This document shows positions 1 to 8,360 of a DNA stretch of 23,771 nucleotides, piece after piece. Both the position numbers and the translations under genes were made by a program. A model generated the notes under the pieces. The model saw only the letters and a program-made list of their open reading frames with translations. It was not told the DNA's origin and ran no database searches. Numbering within the stretch: position 1 is the first letter of the stretch; every line of letters starts with the position of its first letter. Origin of the DNA: Nanobdellota archaeon (lineage in GTDB: Archaea; Nanobdellota; Nanobdellia; Pacearchaeales; GW2011-AR1); assembly GCA_030640565.1 (NCBI GenBank), contig DAOWJD010000020.1, forward strand, positions 1 to 23,771, written 5' to 3'.

Positions 1-1
1 A

Positions 2-3000
2 GTTACAGGAGATTTATCAGAGGGTAATGGAGCAAGAATTATTGTAGGGGATGGAATGGTAGATATTGATGAAGGGGATTTTATTGTAAATACCAGTAAT
101 TTATTTGTTGATGTTTCCACAGGCAACGTCGGCATCGGAACAGCAGCACCTGGTGATGATTTAGATATTGAAGGAGGAGAGCCAATAATAGAATTTAATG
201 ATACAGATACTACTGGTTATTGGTGGGCTGGTATGTCTGCAGATGATTTCTATATTGAGCCAAATTCTGTAGAAGGAGATGTCCATTTTAGAGATAAAGA
301 TGATACTGAAACAATGACTATTGATAATACAAATAATAGGGTCGGTATCAACACAACGACTCCTGCAGAAGTACTTGACGTAATAGGAAAAATACGATCT
401 ACAAGTTCTTCTGCTACTGGTGAAGATACTATGCTTAGTTATGATGCAGGTACTAATATTGCAATTTGGGAATTAACAAGTGTTGGAAGTCCTGCGAGAG
501 ACCAACAAATTCAGTTAGATTATGCAAATGGTATTACATTTCATGTAGACGATAATGCAGGTGGCACCCTTGAAGCGATGAGAGTTGAGAGAGACACAGG
601 CAACGTCGGCATAAATGTAATAAGTCCTGATGACTTGCTTGATATTGAAGCTGCAAATCCTTATATCAGATTAACACCAGGCACTAATCAGGCAGGTGGT
701 TTGAGATTCTATGAAGGTGGAACCGAGCTTGGAGGATATTATTATAGTGGTAGCGACTTCTTAGTAAATGCAAAAATCAATAGAGATATTCATTTGAATA
801 CATCAAACGGGTATTTGTTTATTGAGGGAACTGACGGAAACGTCGGTATTGGGACAGCGAGCCCTGACAAAAAACTACATGTTGAAGGAAACCTAACAGT
901 AGATGCTTATAATAATGGTGGAGAAGGAAGTGGAATTTTCCTTAGAGAAGATTATTACACAAATGCACAACCAGCAATTCTTTTAAAAGACCATAGTGGG
1001 TCAGCACCAGATGGAATAGAAATATCTGCTTATGATGGAATAAGTTTTACAATAAATACAGACCCTAAAATGACAATAGATTCAGCAGGTGAAGTCGGTA
1101 TCGGAGAAACAAGTCCAAATGCTAACTTAGTAGTTAGAAATGCAAGTGGTAATGTTGTTATGAAAATAGAAGCTCCTTCTGGCGATTCAACTAAAGATGC
1201 TGATTTATATATGGGGGCAGATAATGATGTTTATCGTTTAAGATTAAAGGCAGATAAAGGAACAGGAGAGGCATATATTGGAAATCCGACAGACTATGCT
1301 TTGAATTTTTTTACTTATGGAATTGCTAATATAAGTATGACAATAGATAGGTTACAAAATGTCGGCATCGGAGAAACGAGTCCTGCGGCGAAATTACACG
1401 TTGAGGATGCTAGTGCTACTTGGTCTAGTGGAAATAACGAAACTGTGAGAATAGGTAATACAGGAGATGATACTGCAATTTATTTTGGAACAAAGACTAA
1501 TGATTATGCTTGGATAGATGTATGGGATGCTTCTATTGTCAGAGATTTGTTAATAAATCCAAGTGGTGGTAAAGTCGGCATCGGGACGACGACGCCAGAC
1601 GATGAATTAACAGTAACAGGAACAGTAAATGCAACAGATTTTGTTTGTACTTCGGGTTCAAGCTGCTTAGGAACAGATGTTATTGATGATATTTATTTGT
1701 TAAACACAGGTGACACTGCAACAGGGAATTATACTTTTGATTCAACTACTTTGCATATTGATTCAACTAATGATAGGGTCGGGATTGGGACGGCGACCCC
1801 CCCAAAAACTCTAACATTAGAGTTTAGCGATAGTGATACCTCTCCTGCTACTGGTAGAGGGTTGAGCGGAGGTGCAGCTGGAGATGGTTTCTTGATAGAA
1901 AATATATATGATGCTGCAGATGTTTATGCTAATTTAGATTTTAGAGCTAATAATGCAGACGGGAGAATAGCTTATGTTTATAATGGAACTACAAACATAG
2001 GTGACTTTTATTTCATAACAGATAACACAGGCAGTCCGGAAACTAAGATGGTTATTAAAAATGATGGCAACGTCGGAATCGGGACGGATAGTCCTGGGGC
2101 GAATTTAGATATTACAGATACAGGACCAGCTAGTCTTCATATTGAAGCCGGAGGTTCTGGTGGTATGTGGGAATTTATTTCGCACGATGGTTCTGATGCT
2201 CTTGAACTAAGAGAAGATGCTTCAAATGCAAGAATTGGATTTAAAACTGGGGGAGACATCTATATGGCAACAAACGGCGGCAACGTCGGGATTGGGGAAA
2301 CTGCTCCTGTAAGGAAATTAGAAGTAGTTGCTGATTCTCCTACAGACCTTGTAGCAATGTTTACAAGTCCAGATAGATATGCAGGAATAGGTTTTGAAGA
2401 CGACACAACAACAGCTGACACTTATGTTAGAATTGGAGCAGATGGTGATGATTTAAGATTTCTTGCAGGTGGTGCAGAAAAAATGAGAATAAACGGAAGC
2501 ACGGGCAACGTCGGCATCGGAACGACTAGTCCTACTGGGAAACTAGAAGTTTGGGATTCTATTGATCATACTTCAGGAGTATATTCAGGAAGAGGAAACC
2601 TTCTTTTGTTCAATAATATAACTTCAGCAGATGAACAAGGAGCATTTCTTACTTTTGGTTCATATTATACTGATGGTAGTGATAAATTTACAACAAGAGC
2701 AGCAATTAAAGGTGCAACTGATGAACCAGGTAATAATGGTGCTGGTTATCTTGCTTTTTATACAGTTCCATCTGGTGGAGCGAGTCTGAATACAGAAAGA
2801 ATGAGAATTGATGATGCAGGTAACGTTGGTATCGGGATAACGAGTCCTGGTGAAGAACTACATGTAAAATCAGCAACAGGAAGTAATGCTTGGATTTTTG
2901 TTGATTCAACAGACACTAATGATGCTACTTCAGATGCAGGAATAGAATTTAGGGAAGCAGGTAATTTTCGTCATAGAATTTATAATGATGGAGATGATAC

Positions 3001-6000
3001 CCATAAATTGAAATTTGATGGCGTTACAGTAGGAAACATAATGACTTTAAACGCTGGCGATGGAAAAGTCGGTATTAATACAACGAGTCCAGGAGATACA
3101 CTTACTATTGTTCCAGATTCAGCAGGTGCAGGAATAACAATAAGAGAATCAGATGATGTTAATGATGCAGTTAAAATAGAAGGATATACTGATGCTGGAA
3201 GAGTTAATGTATATAATGCAGGGAACTTAATACATAGTATAAGTGGTAATTCAGCAACTGTTTTCAATGAGGCAGGAGCAGATTTAGATTTTAGAATTGA
3301 GGGAGACACCAATTATAATGTATTTTTTGTAGATGCTAGCACTGATAGAGTAGGCATCGGGACGACGACACCGCAGAATCCGCTAAACGTGATTGGTGCA
3401 ATTAATGCAACTGGAACAGTTTATGCAAATGGCGCTGCATTAACTTCAAATACAGGGACAGTTACATCTGTTGCTGCTGGTAATGGAATGGACTTCACAA
3501 CAATCACAACAACTGGTTCAGTAACAATGGGAACTCCTGGGACATTAGGAAAAACCTCTACAAATGCATTAACAACAACAAGTCACACACATGATATAGC
3601 AGATGATTATGTTATTAATACAGGAGATACAATGACTGGTGACTTAACAATTACAAAAAATACAGGTCCTACCCTTTATATTACTGCAATCAATGCAGGT
3701 TCAGATCCTGCATATACAGCATCTATAAAAATAAAAGGTTATGAAGGAAGAGGTAAAGGTATTTTTCTGACAGATGAGAATACTACTAATGAATGGTTTA
3801 TTGGTGAAACATATAATGAGGAAGGGTTGAGTTTAGGTTATGATACTACTTCTGGTGGTCAATCTGAATATCCTGCAAACTCTGCATTGTTTGTAAATAC
3901 TAATCGCAACATCGGAATCAATAACACAGAACCAGATACAGAATTACATATAAAAGGAGGATTGTGTGTTGATACAGACACTGCTTGTTCAGACCCTGGA
4001 GATGGGAATGTTTATGTTGCTGGCAACGTAGATGTTGATGGAACATTATACTTTGATGCTGCAAATGCAGACGGATTAATAGACATGGACGACAACAACA
4101 TACGAGACATAGGAAACCTGTATAAAGACGACGCCACCACCAACTTTTTTAGCCAGACTTGTACATATGGAATACAAGGTATAACCAGCGCAGGAACAGT
4201 GAGTTGCGCATCACAGCAGGGGACAGGAAGCATGAGCAGTTTCTTATTGGCAGGAACCTCTGGATCCAGCCAAACAATTACACAGGGTAATACAGCATTA
4301 ATTGAAGCAGGAACAGGAATAACAACAACAGGTGCAGCAACAGATAAAGTAACAGTTGCAGCAACCCTGGGAACAGCAATAGACTACACAGAAATAACTG
4401 CAATGACAGAAGCAAATTTATATACGAGACTTTCAGATGTTTCACAATTCTGGGAGAATGGAGACTCTGTAACAGGAGCAATAGGTGCGAATGAAGTTTG
4501 GGGTGCTGGTTGGGATGGTGATACAAGTGTGCCTGAAAAGGATGATATTTATGATTGGGCTAGTGGAGTAACTACGACAGAGATGGATTATCTACAAGGA
4601 GTTTCATCAGATATACAAACACAACTTGGCGGAAAAGATAATTATGGAGATTGGGATCTTTATACAGATGGGGTAGAAAGAGATTCTATAACAACTGCAG
4701 AAGATGTTGGATTTGATTCTGGAACAGGAATTGATGTTTCTTGGGATGCTTCTAGAGATGTTGGATTTAGTTTTGATTGTAGTGATGTTGCAAGTACGGG
4801 GATAACATGTTCTGGAGAAAGTTTGCAAGCAACTCTTGGAACAGCAATAGACTACACAGAAATAACTGCAATGACAGAAGCTGAATTGTATACAAGACTT
4901 TCAGATGTTACACAATTTTATGAAGCTGGAGATAAGGTTGGAGATGCAGACACACTTGATACTTTAGATTCAACTGGTTTTTGTCAGTCTGGAGGAAGTG
5001 GTTGTCCAGCAGGAGCATCAGACCAGAACTTATGGTTAACAATGACTGGAGATGCCGGAAGTGTAGCTGCAAATACTGTAACAGATTCATTTGCAATAAC
5101 AGGAGCAGGAACAGTAAGTACTGCTATTAGTGGAGATGGAGTAATAATTACAGGAACAGGAGATGGAACAGGAACAGACGACCAAACATTTGCAGAAATA
5201 GGAAGCGGAACAGCAGCAAGCAAAGCATTTGTAATAGGAGCTGGTAGCACACTAACAGCATCAGGAACAGGAACAATAACAGCAAACATCACAGACTGTG
5301 CAGCAGAAAGCGTATTAATGGGAGATGGAGCATGTGACACCAAAACCAGCTTCGGAGACGGAACAGGAACAGACGACCAGACATTAGATGAAGCATTTGA
5401 TCAAGGGAAAATTATTGATGGAGCAAATAGTCAGGCTAATGGAGTTAGAATTGGTGATGGAGATGATTATGTTGGTTTAGCTGCAGTTGCGAATATTCCA
5501 ACTATTTATGGTACTGGAGCTTATTTAAGAATTGGTGATGCTGCGATTGCTAATGTTGCTGCAAATGAAGATTCTTTATTAGTAACAGGAGTTTTAGAAG
5601 TTGATGGGGAGCTTGAACTTGATGGCGCTCTTGATGCAGACAGTACAAGTAATTTTGCAGGAGCAGTTACAATGGGTAGCACACTTTCTGCTGGGGCTAC
5701 TACAGTTACGACATTAGCAACATCTGACAATGCTATTAGTGATGAGGAGTTGAATGAAGGTGATACTTTTGAATGGACTAATACACATAGTTTTGCATCT
5801 GCAATTACAATGGCTACAGGTATAAATATTAATTTTGCAGATACAGAAACATATATTGATGGCACTGCAACAGGTATGGTAATAGAATCTGATGATACAC
5901 TAGCTGTTAATTCTGATACATCTATGACTTTTACTTCTCCTCAAGCTACTTTTACAGGGGATATAATCATGACAGAAGATGATTTTATTGGTATGTCTAG

Positions 6001-6508
6001 TACTACTGAGAGAATTGCGTTCAATGGTGGTAGCGGACTTTTAGAAATTCTTAACACAAATGTAGATCTTAATAATAATGATATAATTGGGGTGGATAAA
6101 GTCACAGTAACCACTGTTGACCCTGTTTATACTATTGATGGAGAAAGATATGCAACATATATGGCTGGTATGGTTGGAATAAAAGAAGAAGTTACTGGAA
6201 CAATAATGCTAAACAGCAACTATATAATAGATTTCAAAAATCTTGAAGTAGGTTCTGACTTATGGCTTTTCTATCAGACAACTGACTTTGGAGAGAACTG
6301 GGAAAAGCTGCAAATAATATTAACACCTGGCTTTGATGGAAAAGTTTGGTATGAAAAAAACCCTCAACTAAATACTTTAATAATCCATGGAACCCAGGCA
6401 GGAGAAGTTTCATATAGATTCACAGCAAACAGGTTTGACTGGATGAACTGGAGCAATCTTTACTTAGAAGATAACGATGTAACAGGACTAGTTGCGCCGT
6501 TGAAATAA
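2..6508 (+). CDS. Giant repeat-rich surface/tail-fibre-like adhesin (5' partial)
   Basis: The reading frame is open from the first bases (GTT at 2) with no stop before the first internal ATG at 56, so the gene starts upstream of the window; 2,168 codons are present. The first 1,300 or so residues consist of units of about 70-105 residues, each ending in a VGIG(T/E)(T/S)P motif followed by a short hydrophobic strand. This style is known from phage tail fibres and large cell-surface fibres. Later stretches carry other tail-fibre motifs: SHTHD followed by NTGDTMTGDL, and TTEMDYLQGVSSDIQTQL. No C-terminal endosialidase-type (S74) chaperone domain is recognisable. The last 130 or so residues form a distinct beta-rich, aromatic domain ending NWSNLYLEDNDVTGLVAPLK. 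Copies of that tail recur downstream. A role in attachment to host cells or surfaces is inferred. Confidence is high that it is one intact frame and moderate on function. Confidence 0.85.
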   Translation, partial: VTGDLSEGNGARIIVGDGMVDIDEGDFIVNTSNLFVDVSTGNVGIGTAAPGDDLDIEGGEPIIEFNDTDTTGYWWAGMSADDFYIEPNSVEGDVHFRDKDDTETMTIDNTNNRVGINTTTPAEVLDVIGKIRSTSSSATGEDTMLSYDAGTNIAIWELTSVGSPARDQQIQLDYANGITFHVDDNAGGTLEAMRVERDTGNVGINVISPDDLLDIEAANPYIRLTPGTNQAGGLRFYEGGTELGGYYYSGSDFLVNAKINRDIHLNTSNGYLFIEGTDGNVGIGTASPDKKLHVEGNLTVDAYNNGGEGSGIFLREDYYTNAQPAILLKDHSGSAPDGIEISAYDGISFTINTDPKMTIDSAGEVGIGETSPNANLVVRNASGNVVMKIEAPSGDSTKDADLYMGADNDVYRLRLKADKGTGEAYIGNPTDYALNFFTYGIANISMTIDRLQNVGIGETSPAAKLHVEDASATWSSGNNETVRIGNTGDDTAIYFGTKTNDYAWIDVWDASIVRDLLINPSGGKVGIGTTTPDDELTVTGTVNATDFVCTSGSSCLGTDVIDDIYLLNTGDTATGNYTFDSTTLHIDSTNDRVGIGTATPPKTLTLEFSDSDTSPATGRGLSGGAAGDGFLIENIYDAADVYANLDFRANNADGRIAYVYNGTTNIGDFYFITDNTGSPETKMVIKNDGNVGIGTDSPGANLDITDTGPASLHIEAGGSGGMWEFISHDGSDALELREDASNARIGFKTGGDIYMATNGGNVGIGETAPVRKLEVVADSPTDLVAMFTSPDRYAGIGFEDDTTTADTYVRIGADGDDLRFLAGGAEKMRINGSTGNVGIGTTSPTGKLEVWDSIDHTSGVYSGRGNLLLFNNITSADEQGAFLTFGSYYTDGSDKFTTRAAIKGATDEPGNNGAGYLAFYTVPSGGASLNTERMRIDDAGNVGIGITSPGEELHVKSATGSNAWIFVDSTDTNDATSDAGIEFREAGNFRHRIYNDGDDTHKLKFDGVTVGNIMTLNAGDGKVGINTTSPGDTLTIVPDSAGAGITIRESDDVNDAVKIEGYTDAGRVNVYNAGNLIHSISGNSATVFNEAGADLDFRIEGDTNYNVFFVDASTDRVGIGTTTPQNPLNVIGAINATGTVYANGAALTSNTGTVTSVAAGNGMDFTTITTTGSVTMGTPGTLGKTSTNALTTTSHTHDIADDYVINTGDTMTGDLTITKNTGPTLYITAINAGSDPAYTASIKIKGYEGRGKGIFLTDENTTNEWFIGETYNEEGLSLGYDTTSGGQSEYPANSALFVNTNRNIGINNTEPDTELHIKGGLCVDTDTACSDPGDGNVYVAGNVDVDGTLYFDAANADGLIDMDDNNIRDIGNLYKDDATTNFFSQTCTYGIQGITSAGTVSCASQQGTGSMSSFLLAGTSGSSQTITQGNTALIEAGTGITTTGAATDKVTVAATLGTAIDYTEITAMTEANLYTRLSDVSQFWENGDSVTGAIGANEVWGAGWDGDTSVPEKDDIYDWASGVTTTEMDYLQGVSSDIQTQLGGKDNYGDWDLYTDGVERDSITTAEDVGFDSGTGIDVSWDASRDVGFSFDCSDVASTGITCSGESLQATLGTAIDYTEITAMTEAELYTRLSDVTQFYEAGDKVGDADTLDTLDSTGFCQSGGSGCPAGASDQNLWLTMTGDAGSVAANTVTDSFAITGAGTVSTAISGDGVIITGTGDGTGTDDQTFAEIGSGTAASKAFVIGAGSTLTASGTGTITANITDCAAESVLMGDGACDTKTSFGDGTGTDDQTLDEAFDQGKIIDGANSQANGVRIGDGDDYVGLAAVANIPTIYGTGAYLRIGDAAIANVAANEDSLLVTGVLEVDGELELDGALDADSTSNFAGAVTMGSTLSAGATTVTTLATSDNAISDEELNEGDTFEWTNTHSFASAITMATGININFADTETYIDGTATGMVIESDDTLAVNSDTSMTFTSPQATFTGDIIMTEDDFIGMSSTTERIAFNGGSGLLEILNTNVDLNNNDIIGVDKVTVTTVDPVYTIDGERYATYMAGMVGIKEEVTGTIMLNSNYIIDFKNLEVGSDLWLFYQTTDFGENWEKLQIILTPGFDGKVWYEKNPQLNTLIIHGTQAGEVSYRFTANRFDWMNWSNLYLEDNDVTGLVAPLK
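122..3930 (+). repeat. 15-copy VGIG repeat array inside the giant gene
   Basis: The motif core (GTCGG or variant) occurs at 128, 341, 605, 842, 1094, 1361, 1574, 1778, 2072, 2285, 2510, 2825, 3068, 3350 and 3911. Spacing is 204-315 bp except for the last interval (561 bp), and every interval is a multiple of three. The motif is usually written with GTC, GGC, ATC, GGG and ACG codons, while the DNA between motifs is AT-rich. Twelve of fifteen copies keep GTCGG exactly. Confidence 0.9.
4370..4881 (+). repeat. 44-nt exact direct repeat pair in the giant gene
   Basis: Positions 4370-4413 and 4838-4881 are identical over 44 nt, and similarity continues for about 40 nt more with a few differences. 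Both encode GTAIDYTEITAMTEA followed by an (N/E)LYTRLSDV(S/T)QF stretch. A second, shorter pair (DGTGTDDQT) lies near 5163 and 5358. Segmental duplication within the tail-fibre-like part is the simplest reading. Confidence 0.85.
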
Positions 6509-6522
6509 ATAAAATAGAAAGA

Positions 6523-6555
6523 TATATAAATATATGTTAAATATTATTTACATAT
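6523..6555 (+). promoter_or_regulatory. Promoter and operator of the MNT/HEPN module
   Basis: A TATA-like box (TATATAAAT, 6523-6531) lies about 30 nt before the ATG at 6554, as expected for a leaderless transcript. Between box and ATG is an imperfect inverted repeat (ATATGTTAAATA at 6532-6543 against TATTTACATAT at 6545-6555). It is a candidate operator for autoregulation by the winged helix of the first gene. Confidence 0.55.
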
Positions 6556-7060
6556 GTTAAAAATATTTAACGACTTAAGTCTTTTTATAGAAGATTGTTA
6601 TAGAGAAATTGGAATTAGAGAATATTCAAGAATTGTGGGTATAACACCCCCAACAGCTTCCAAAATCTTAAAAAAATTTGAATCAGAAGGATTGCTTAAA
6701 AAAAGAGAAGATAAAAGATATTTGCTGTTCAGGGCAAATAGGCAGAGTGATATATTGAAGGATTTATCTAGGACATACTGGAAACAAAAGTTTAAAGGAT
6801 TAATTGAGTATATAAATCTAGAATTTCATAGCCCTTCTATAATTTTATTTGGCTCTTTAGCGAAATTAGAGACAAAAAAGGATTCTGACATTGATTTAGC
6901 AATTATAACAAATATTAACAAAAGAATTGATATTAAAAGATATGAAAAATTTTTCCATCGGGAAATTCAACTGTTTCCCTTTAAATCTTTGAGCAATATT
7001 AATAAAGAACTTAGGATAAATATAATAAATAGCTATTTAATTCAGGGAGAATTAAAATGA
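6554..7060 (+). CDS. Winged-helix MNT nucleotidyltransferase (antitoxin of MNT/HEPN pair)
   Basis: The 168-residue protein has two parts. Residues of about 20-60 form a winged helix-turn-helix (RIVGITPPTASKILKKF then a basic wing). Residues of about 95-120 carry the minimal nucleotidyltransferase signature GSx10DxD (G100, S101, D112, D114) in LFGSLAKLETKKDSDIDLAI. In known HEPN/MNT pairs the MNT protein inactivates the HEPN RNase, in some cases by adding AMP residues to a tyrosine. The extra DNA-binding domain suggests that it also represses its own operon. The stop codon overlaps the HEPN start by four bases (ATGA), typical of a co-translated TA pair. The start is the first ATG after the TATA box and operator. 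Confidence 0.85.
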   Translation: MLKIFNDLSLFIEDCYREIGIREYSRIVGITPPTASKILKKFESEGLLKKREDKRYLLFRANRQSDILKDLSRTYWKQKFKGLIEYINLEFHSPSIILFGSLAKLETKKDSDIDLAIITNINKRIDIKRYEKFFHREIQLFPFKSLSNINKELRINIINSYLIQGELK

Positions 7061-7485
7061 TGGATTGGAATGAATGTATGCATAAAAGATTTATAAAAGA
7101 AACTAAAATAGATAAAAATTTAATAAATTCTTTGATCAAATCAAGCGAGAATAAACTTGAGTCTAATGAAAGATTGGAATTAGACAGTGCTACTGCTTCC
7201 ACAAAGATAAGTATAACTTATGATTCATTGAGAGAAGTATTAGAGGCTTTAGCAATTGAAAAGGGCTTTAAAATATATAATCATGAGTGTTTCTGTGCTT
7301 TTCTTGAAGAGATATGCAACAATAAATCTTTTTCTTTAGAATTTGATAAATTTAGAAAAATAAGAAATGCTGTGAATTATTATGGAAGAGATATTCCAAT
7401 TAATGAGGCTACAACAATAATAAAAGATATTATCCTTCTAAGAAAAAAGATTCTTGACAAGTATTTACAGTTCCAATACAAATAA
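7057..7485 (+). CDS. HEPN-domain protein (toxin of MNT/HEPN pair)
   Basis: This 142-residue, mostly helical protein directly overlaps an MNT gene, and that arrangement supports the HEPN assignment. The conserved segment is FDKFRKIRNAVNYYG (about 96-110). Classical HEPN RNases have R-x4-6-H. Here R103-N104 is followed by NAVNYY, so tyrosines (108, 109) occupy the region where the catalytic histidine and the modified tyrosine normally lie. Activity may therefore differ from that of a standard RNase toxin. The gene ends with TAA at 7483-7485, and the orphan copy of the giant gene's 3' end begins there without a gap. Confidence 0.75.
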   Translation: MMDWNECMHKRFIKETKIDKNLINSLIKSSENKLESNERLELDSATASTKISITYDSLREVLEALAIEKGFKIYNHECFCAFLEEICNNKSFSLEFDKFRKIRNAVNYYGRDIPINEATTIIKDIILLRKKILDKYLQFQYK

Positions 7486-7623
7486 TACACTTTAACAATC
7501 CATGGAACCAAAGCAGGAGAGGTTTCATATAGAATGACTGCAAACAGATTTGACTGGAGCAACTGGAGCAATCTTTACTTGGAAGATAATGATGTAACAG
7601 GACTTCTCGCGCCATTGAAATAA
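7486..7623 (+). pseudogene. Orphan 3' end of a giant-adhesin paralogue (copy B)
   Basis: From about 7489 to the TAA at 7621-7623 the sequence translates in one open frame as about 44 codons ending NWSNLYLEDNDVTGLLAPLK. It aligns without gaps to the last 44 codons of the giant gene (6374-6508). Differences are mostly synonymous or conservative (for example VA to LA near the end), so this is a diverged paralogue end and not a fresh duplication. No start codon or promoter is apparent; the rest of the parent gene is missing and the HEPN gene abuts it. Confidence 0.9.
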
Positions 7624-7638
7624 ATCTTTATCATAAAG

Positions 7639-7664
7639 TTTAAATAATATCAATTGATATTATT
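7639..7664 (+). promoter_or_regulatory. Promoter with perfect 22-bp palindromic operator
   Basis: A TATA-like box TTTAAATAA (7639-7647) lies 29 nt before the ATG at 7668. Positions 7643-7664 form a perfect palindrome (AATAATATCAATTGATATTA plus TT) that overlaps the box and fills the gap to the start codon. A dimeric repressor here would block transcription; the antitoxin of this module is the obvious candidate. Confidence 0.75.
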
Positions 7665-7667
7665 AAT

Positions 7668-7958
7668 ATGGAATCAATTACAAAATCAAAAAATAATTAT
7701 GCAAGATCTCCAACTCTTCAGACTGTTTTAATGGTTGAAAAATTTATTGATGAAAATAGCGGAGAATATAAAAAAACAGAGTTATTCAAAAAACTTCCAA
7801 GAAAAGTAATGTGGCAAACTTTCCAGATTATAATGGAATATCTTGAAAATACCTTAAAAATTGCATATGATAAAGAAGGTTATGTAGTATATATTTGGAA
7901 TCCAAAGTTTGCAGAAAAATATAAAGGAAGAGAGGATTTGGTATGGAAGGAAAAGTAA
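7668..7958 (+). CDS. Winged-helix-like antitoxin of a RelE-type pair
   Basis: The 96-residue protein has a helical core (LQTVLMVEKFIDENS, then a KKTELFKKLPRKVMWQTFQI stretch) followed by a hydrophobic beta pair (GYVVYIWNP), consistent with a small winged-helix DNA-binding protein. It sits directly behind a palindromic operator and overlaps the next gene by 16 nt. I do not recognise a named family. The antitoxin role is inferred from the partner gene, the overlap and the operator. The start is the ATG placed as expected for a leaderless mRNA. Confidence 0.65.
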   Translation: MESITKSKNNYARSPTLQTVLMVEKFIDENSGEYKKTELFKKLPRKVMWQTFQIIMEYLENTLKIAYDKEGYVVYIWNPKFAEKYKGREDLVWKEK

Positions 7959-8266
7959 TCTTCTCTGATAAAAGATTAAAAGAAGCATTCGAAGAGCTTG
8001 AAGAAAGAGATTCTAAATTATATAATCATATAAAGAGGGCATTATCTGAAATTAAAAAGAATGTTTTTTGCGGGAGAAATGTTAAAAAGAGTTTAATTCC
8101 CATATCCTTAATTCAAAAATATAGATTAAATAATCTTTGGATTTATAATCTTCCAGAAAGTTGGAGACTATTATATTCTATTACTTCTCCTGATAAAATT
8201 GAAATTTTGGCAATTATCCTTAAGTGGATGAATCACAAAGATTATGAGAAATTGTTTAAATTTTAA
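7943..8266 (+). CDS. RelE/ParE-fold toxin-like protein
   Basis: The 107-residue protein resembles archaeal RelE-superfamily toxins: a helical N-terminal half (KRLKEAFEELEERDSKLYNH) followed by a beta sheet with NNLWIYNLPESWRLLYSI and a final ILKWMNHKDYEKLF, the usual RelE-like ending. RelE proteins cleave mRNA on the ribosome; the predicted basic and aromatic residues (R, W, H, Y) are present but cannot be assigned with certainty. The start lies inside the upstream antitoxin gene. The TAA at 8264-8266 touches the next orphan copy of the giant gene's end. Confidence 0.75.
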   Translation: MEGKVIFSDKRLKEAFEELEERDSKLYNHIKRALSEIKKNVFCGRNVKKSLIPISLIQKYRLNNLWIYNLPESWRLLYSITSPDKIEILAIILKWMNHKDYEKLFKF

Positions 8267-8349
8267 CAAACAGATTTGACTGGACGAACTGGAGCAATCT
8301 TTACTTGGAAGATAACGATGTAACAGGACTTATCGCGCCGTTGAAGTAA
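8267..8349 (+). pseudogene. Orphan 3' end of a giant-adhesin paralogue (copy C)
   Basis: Starting immediately after the toxin stop codon, 8269-8349 reads as 26 codons plus TAA, beginning NRFDWTNW and ending LYLEDNDVTGLIAPLK. This matches the last 26 codons of the giant gene and of copy B with conservative changes (M, S or T before NW; V, L or I before APLK). It is shorter than copy B, so the two junctions lie at different points in the parent gene. It has no start codon. Confidence 0.9.
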
Positions 8350-8360
8350 AATTAGGAAAA

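Noticed and set aside
122..3930. CRISPR-like array, because of regular repeats
   Set aside because: Intervals are 204-561 bp, all multiples of three, inside one continuous reading frame; these are protein repeats.
2980..5865. Long open frames on the minus strand inside the giant gene
   Set aside because: They mirror the repetitive codon pattern of the plus-strand gene, have low-complexity Ser/Pro/Val or Leu/His composition, and no promoter.
7486..8349. Integron-type attC sites between TA cassettes
   Set aside because: The intervening DNA is protein-coding tail sequence with no attC-like imperfect palindrome, and no integrase gene is in the window.
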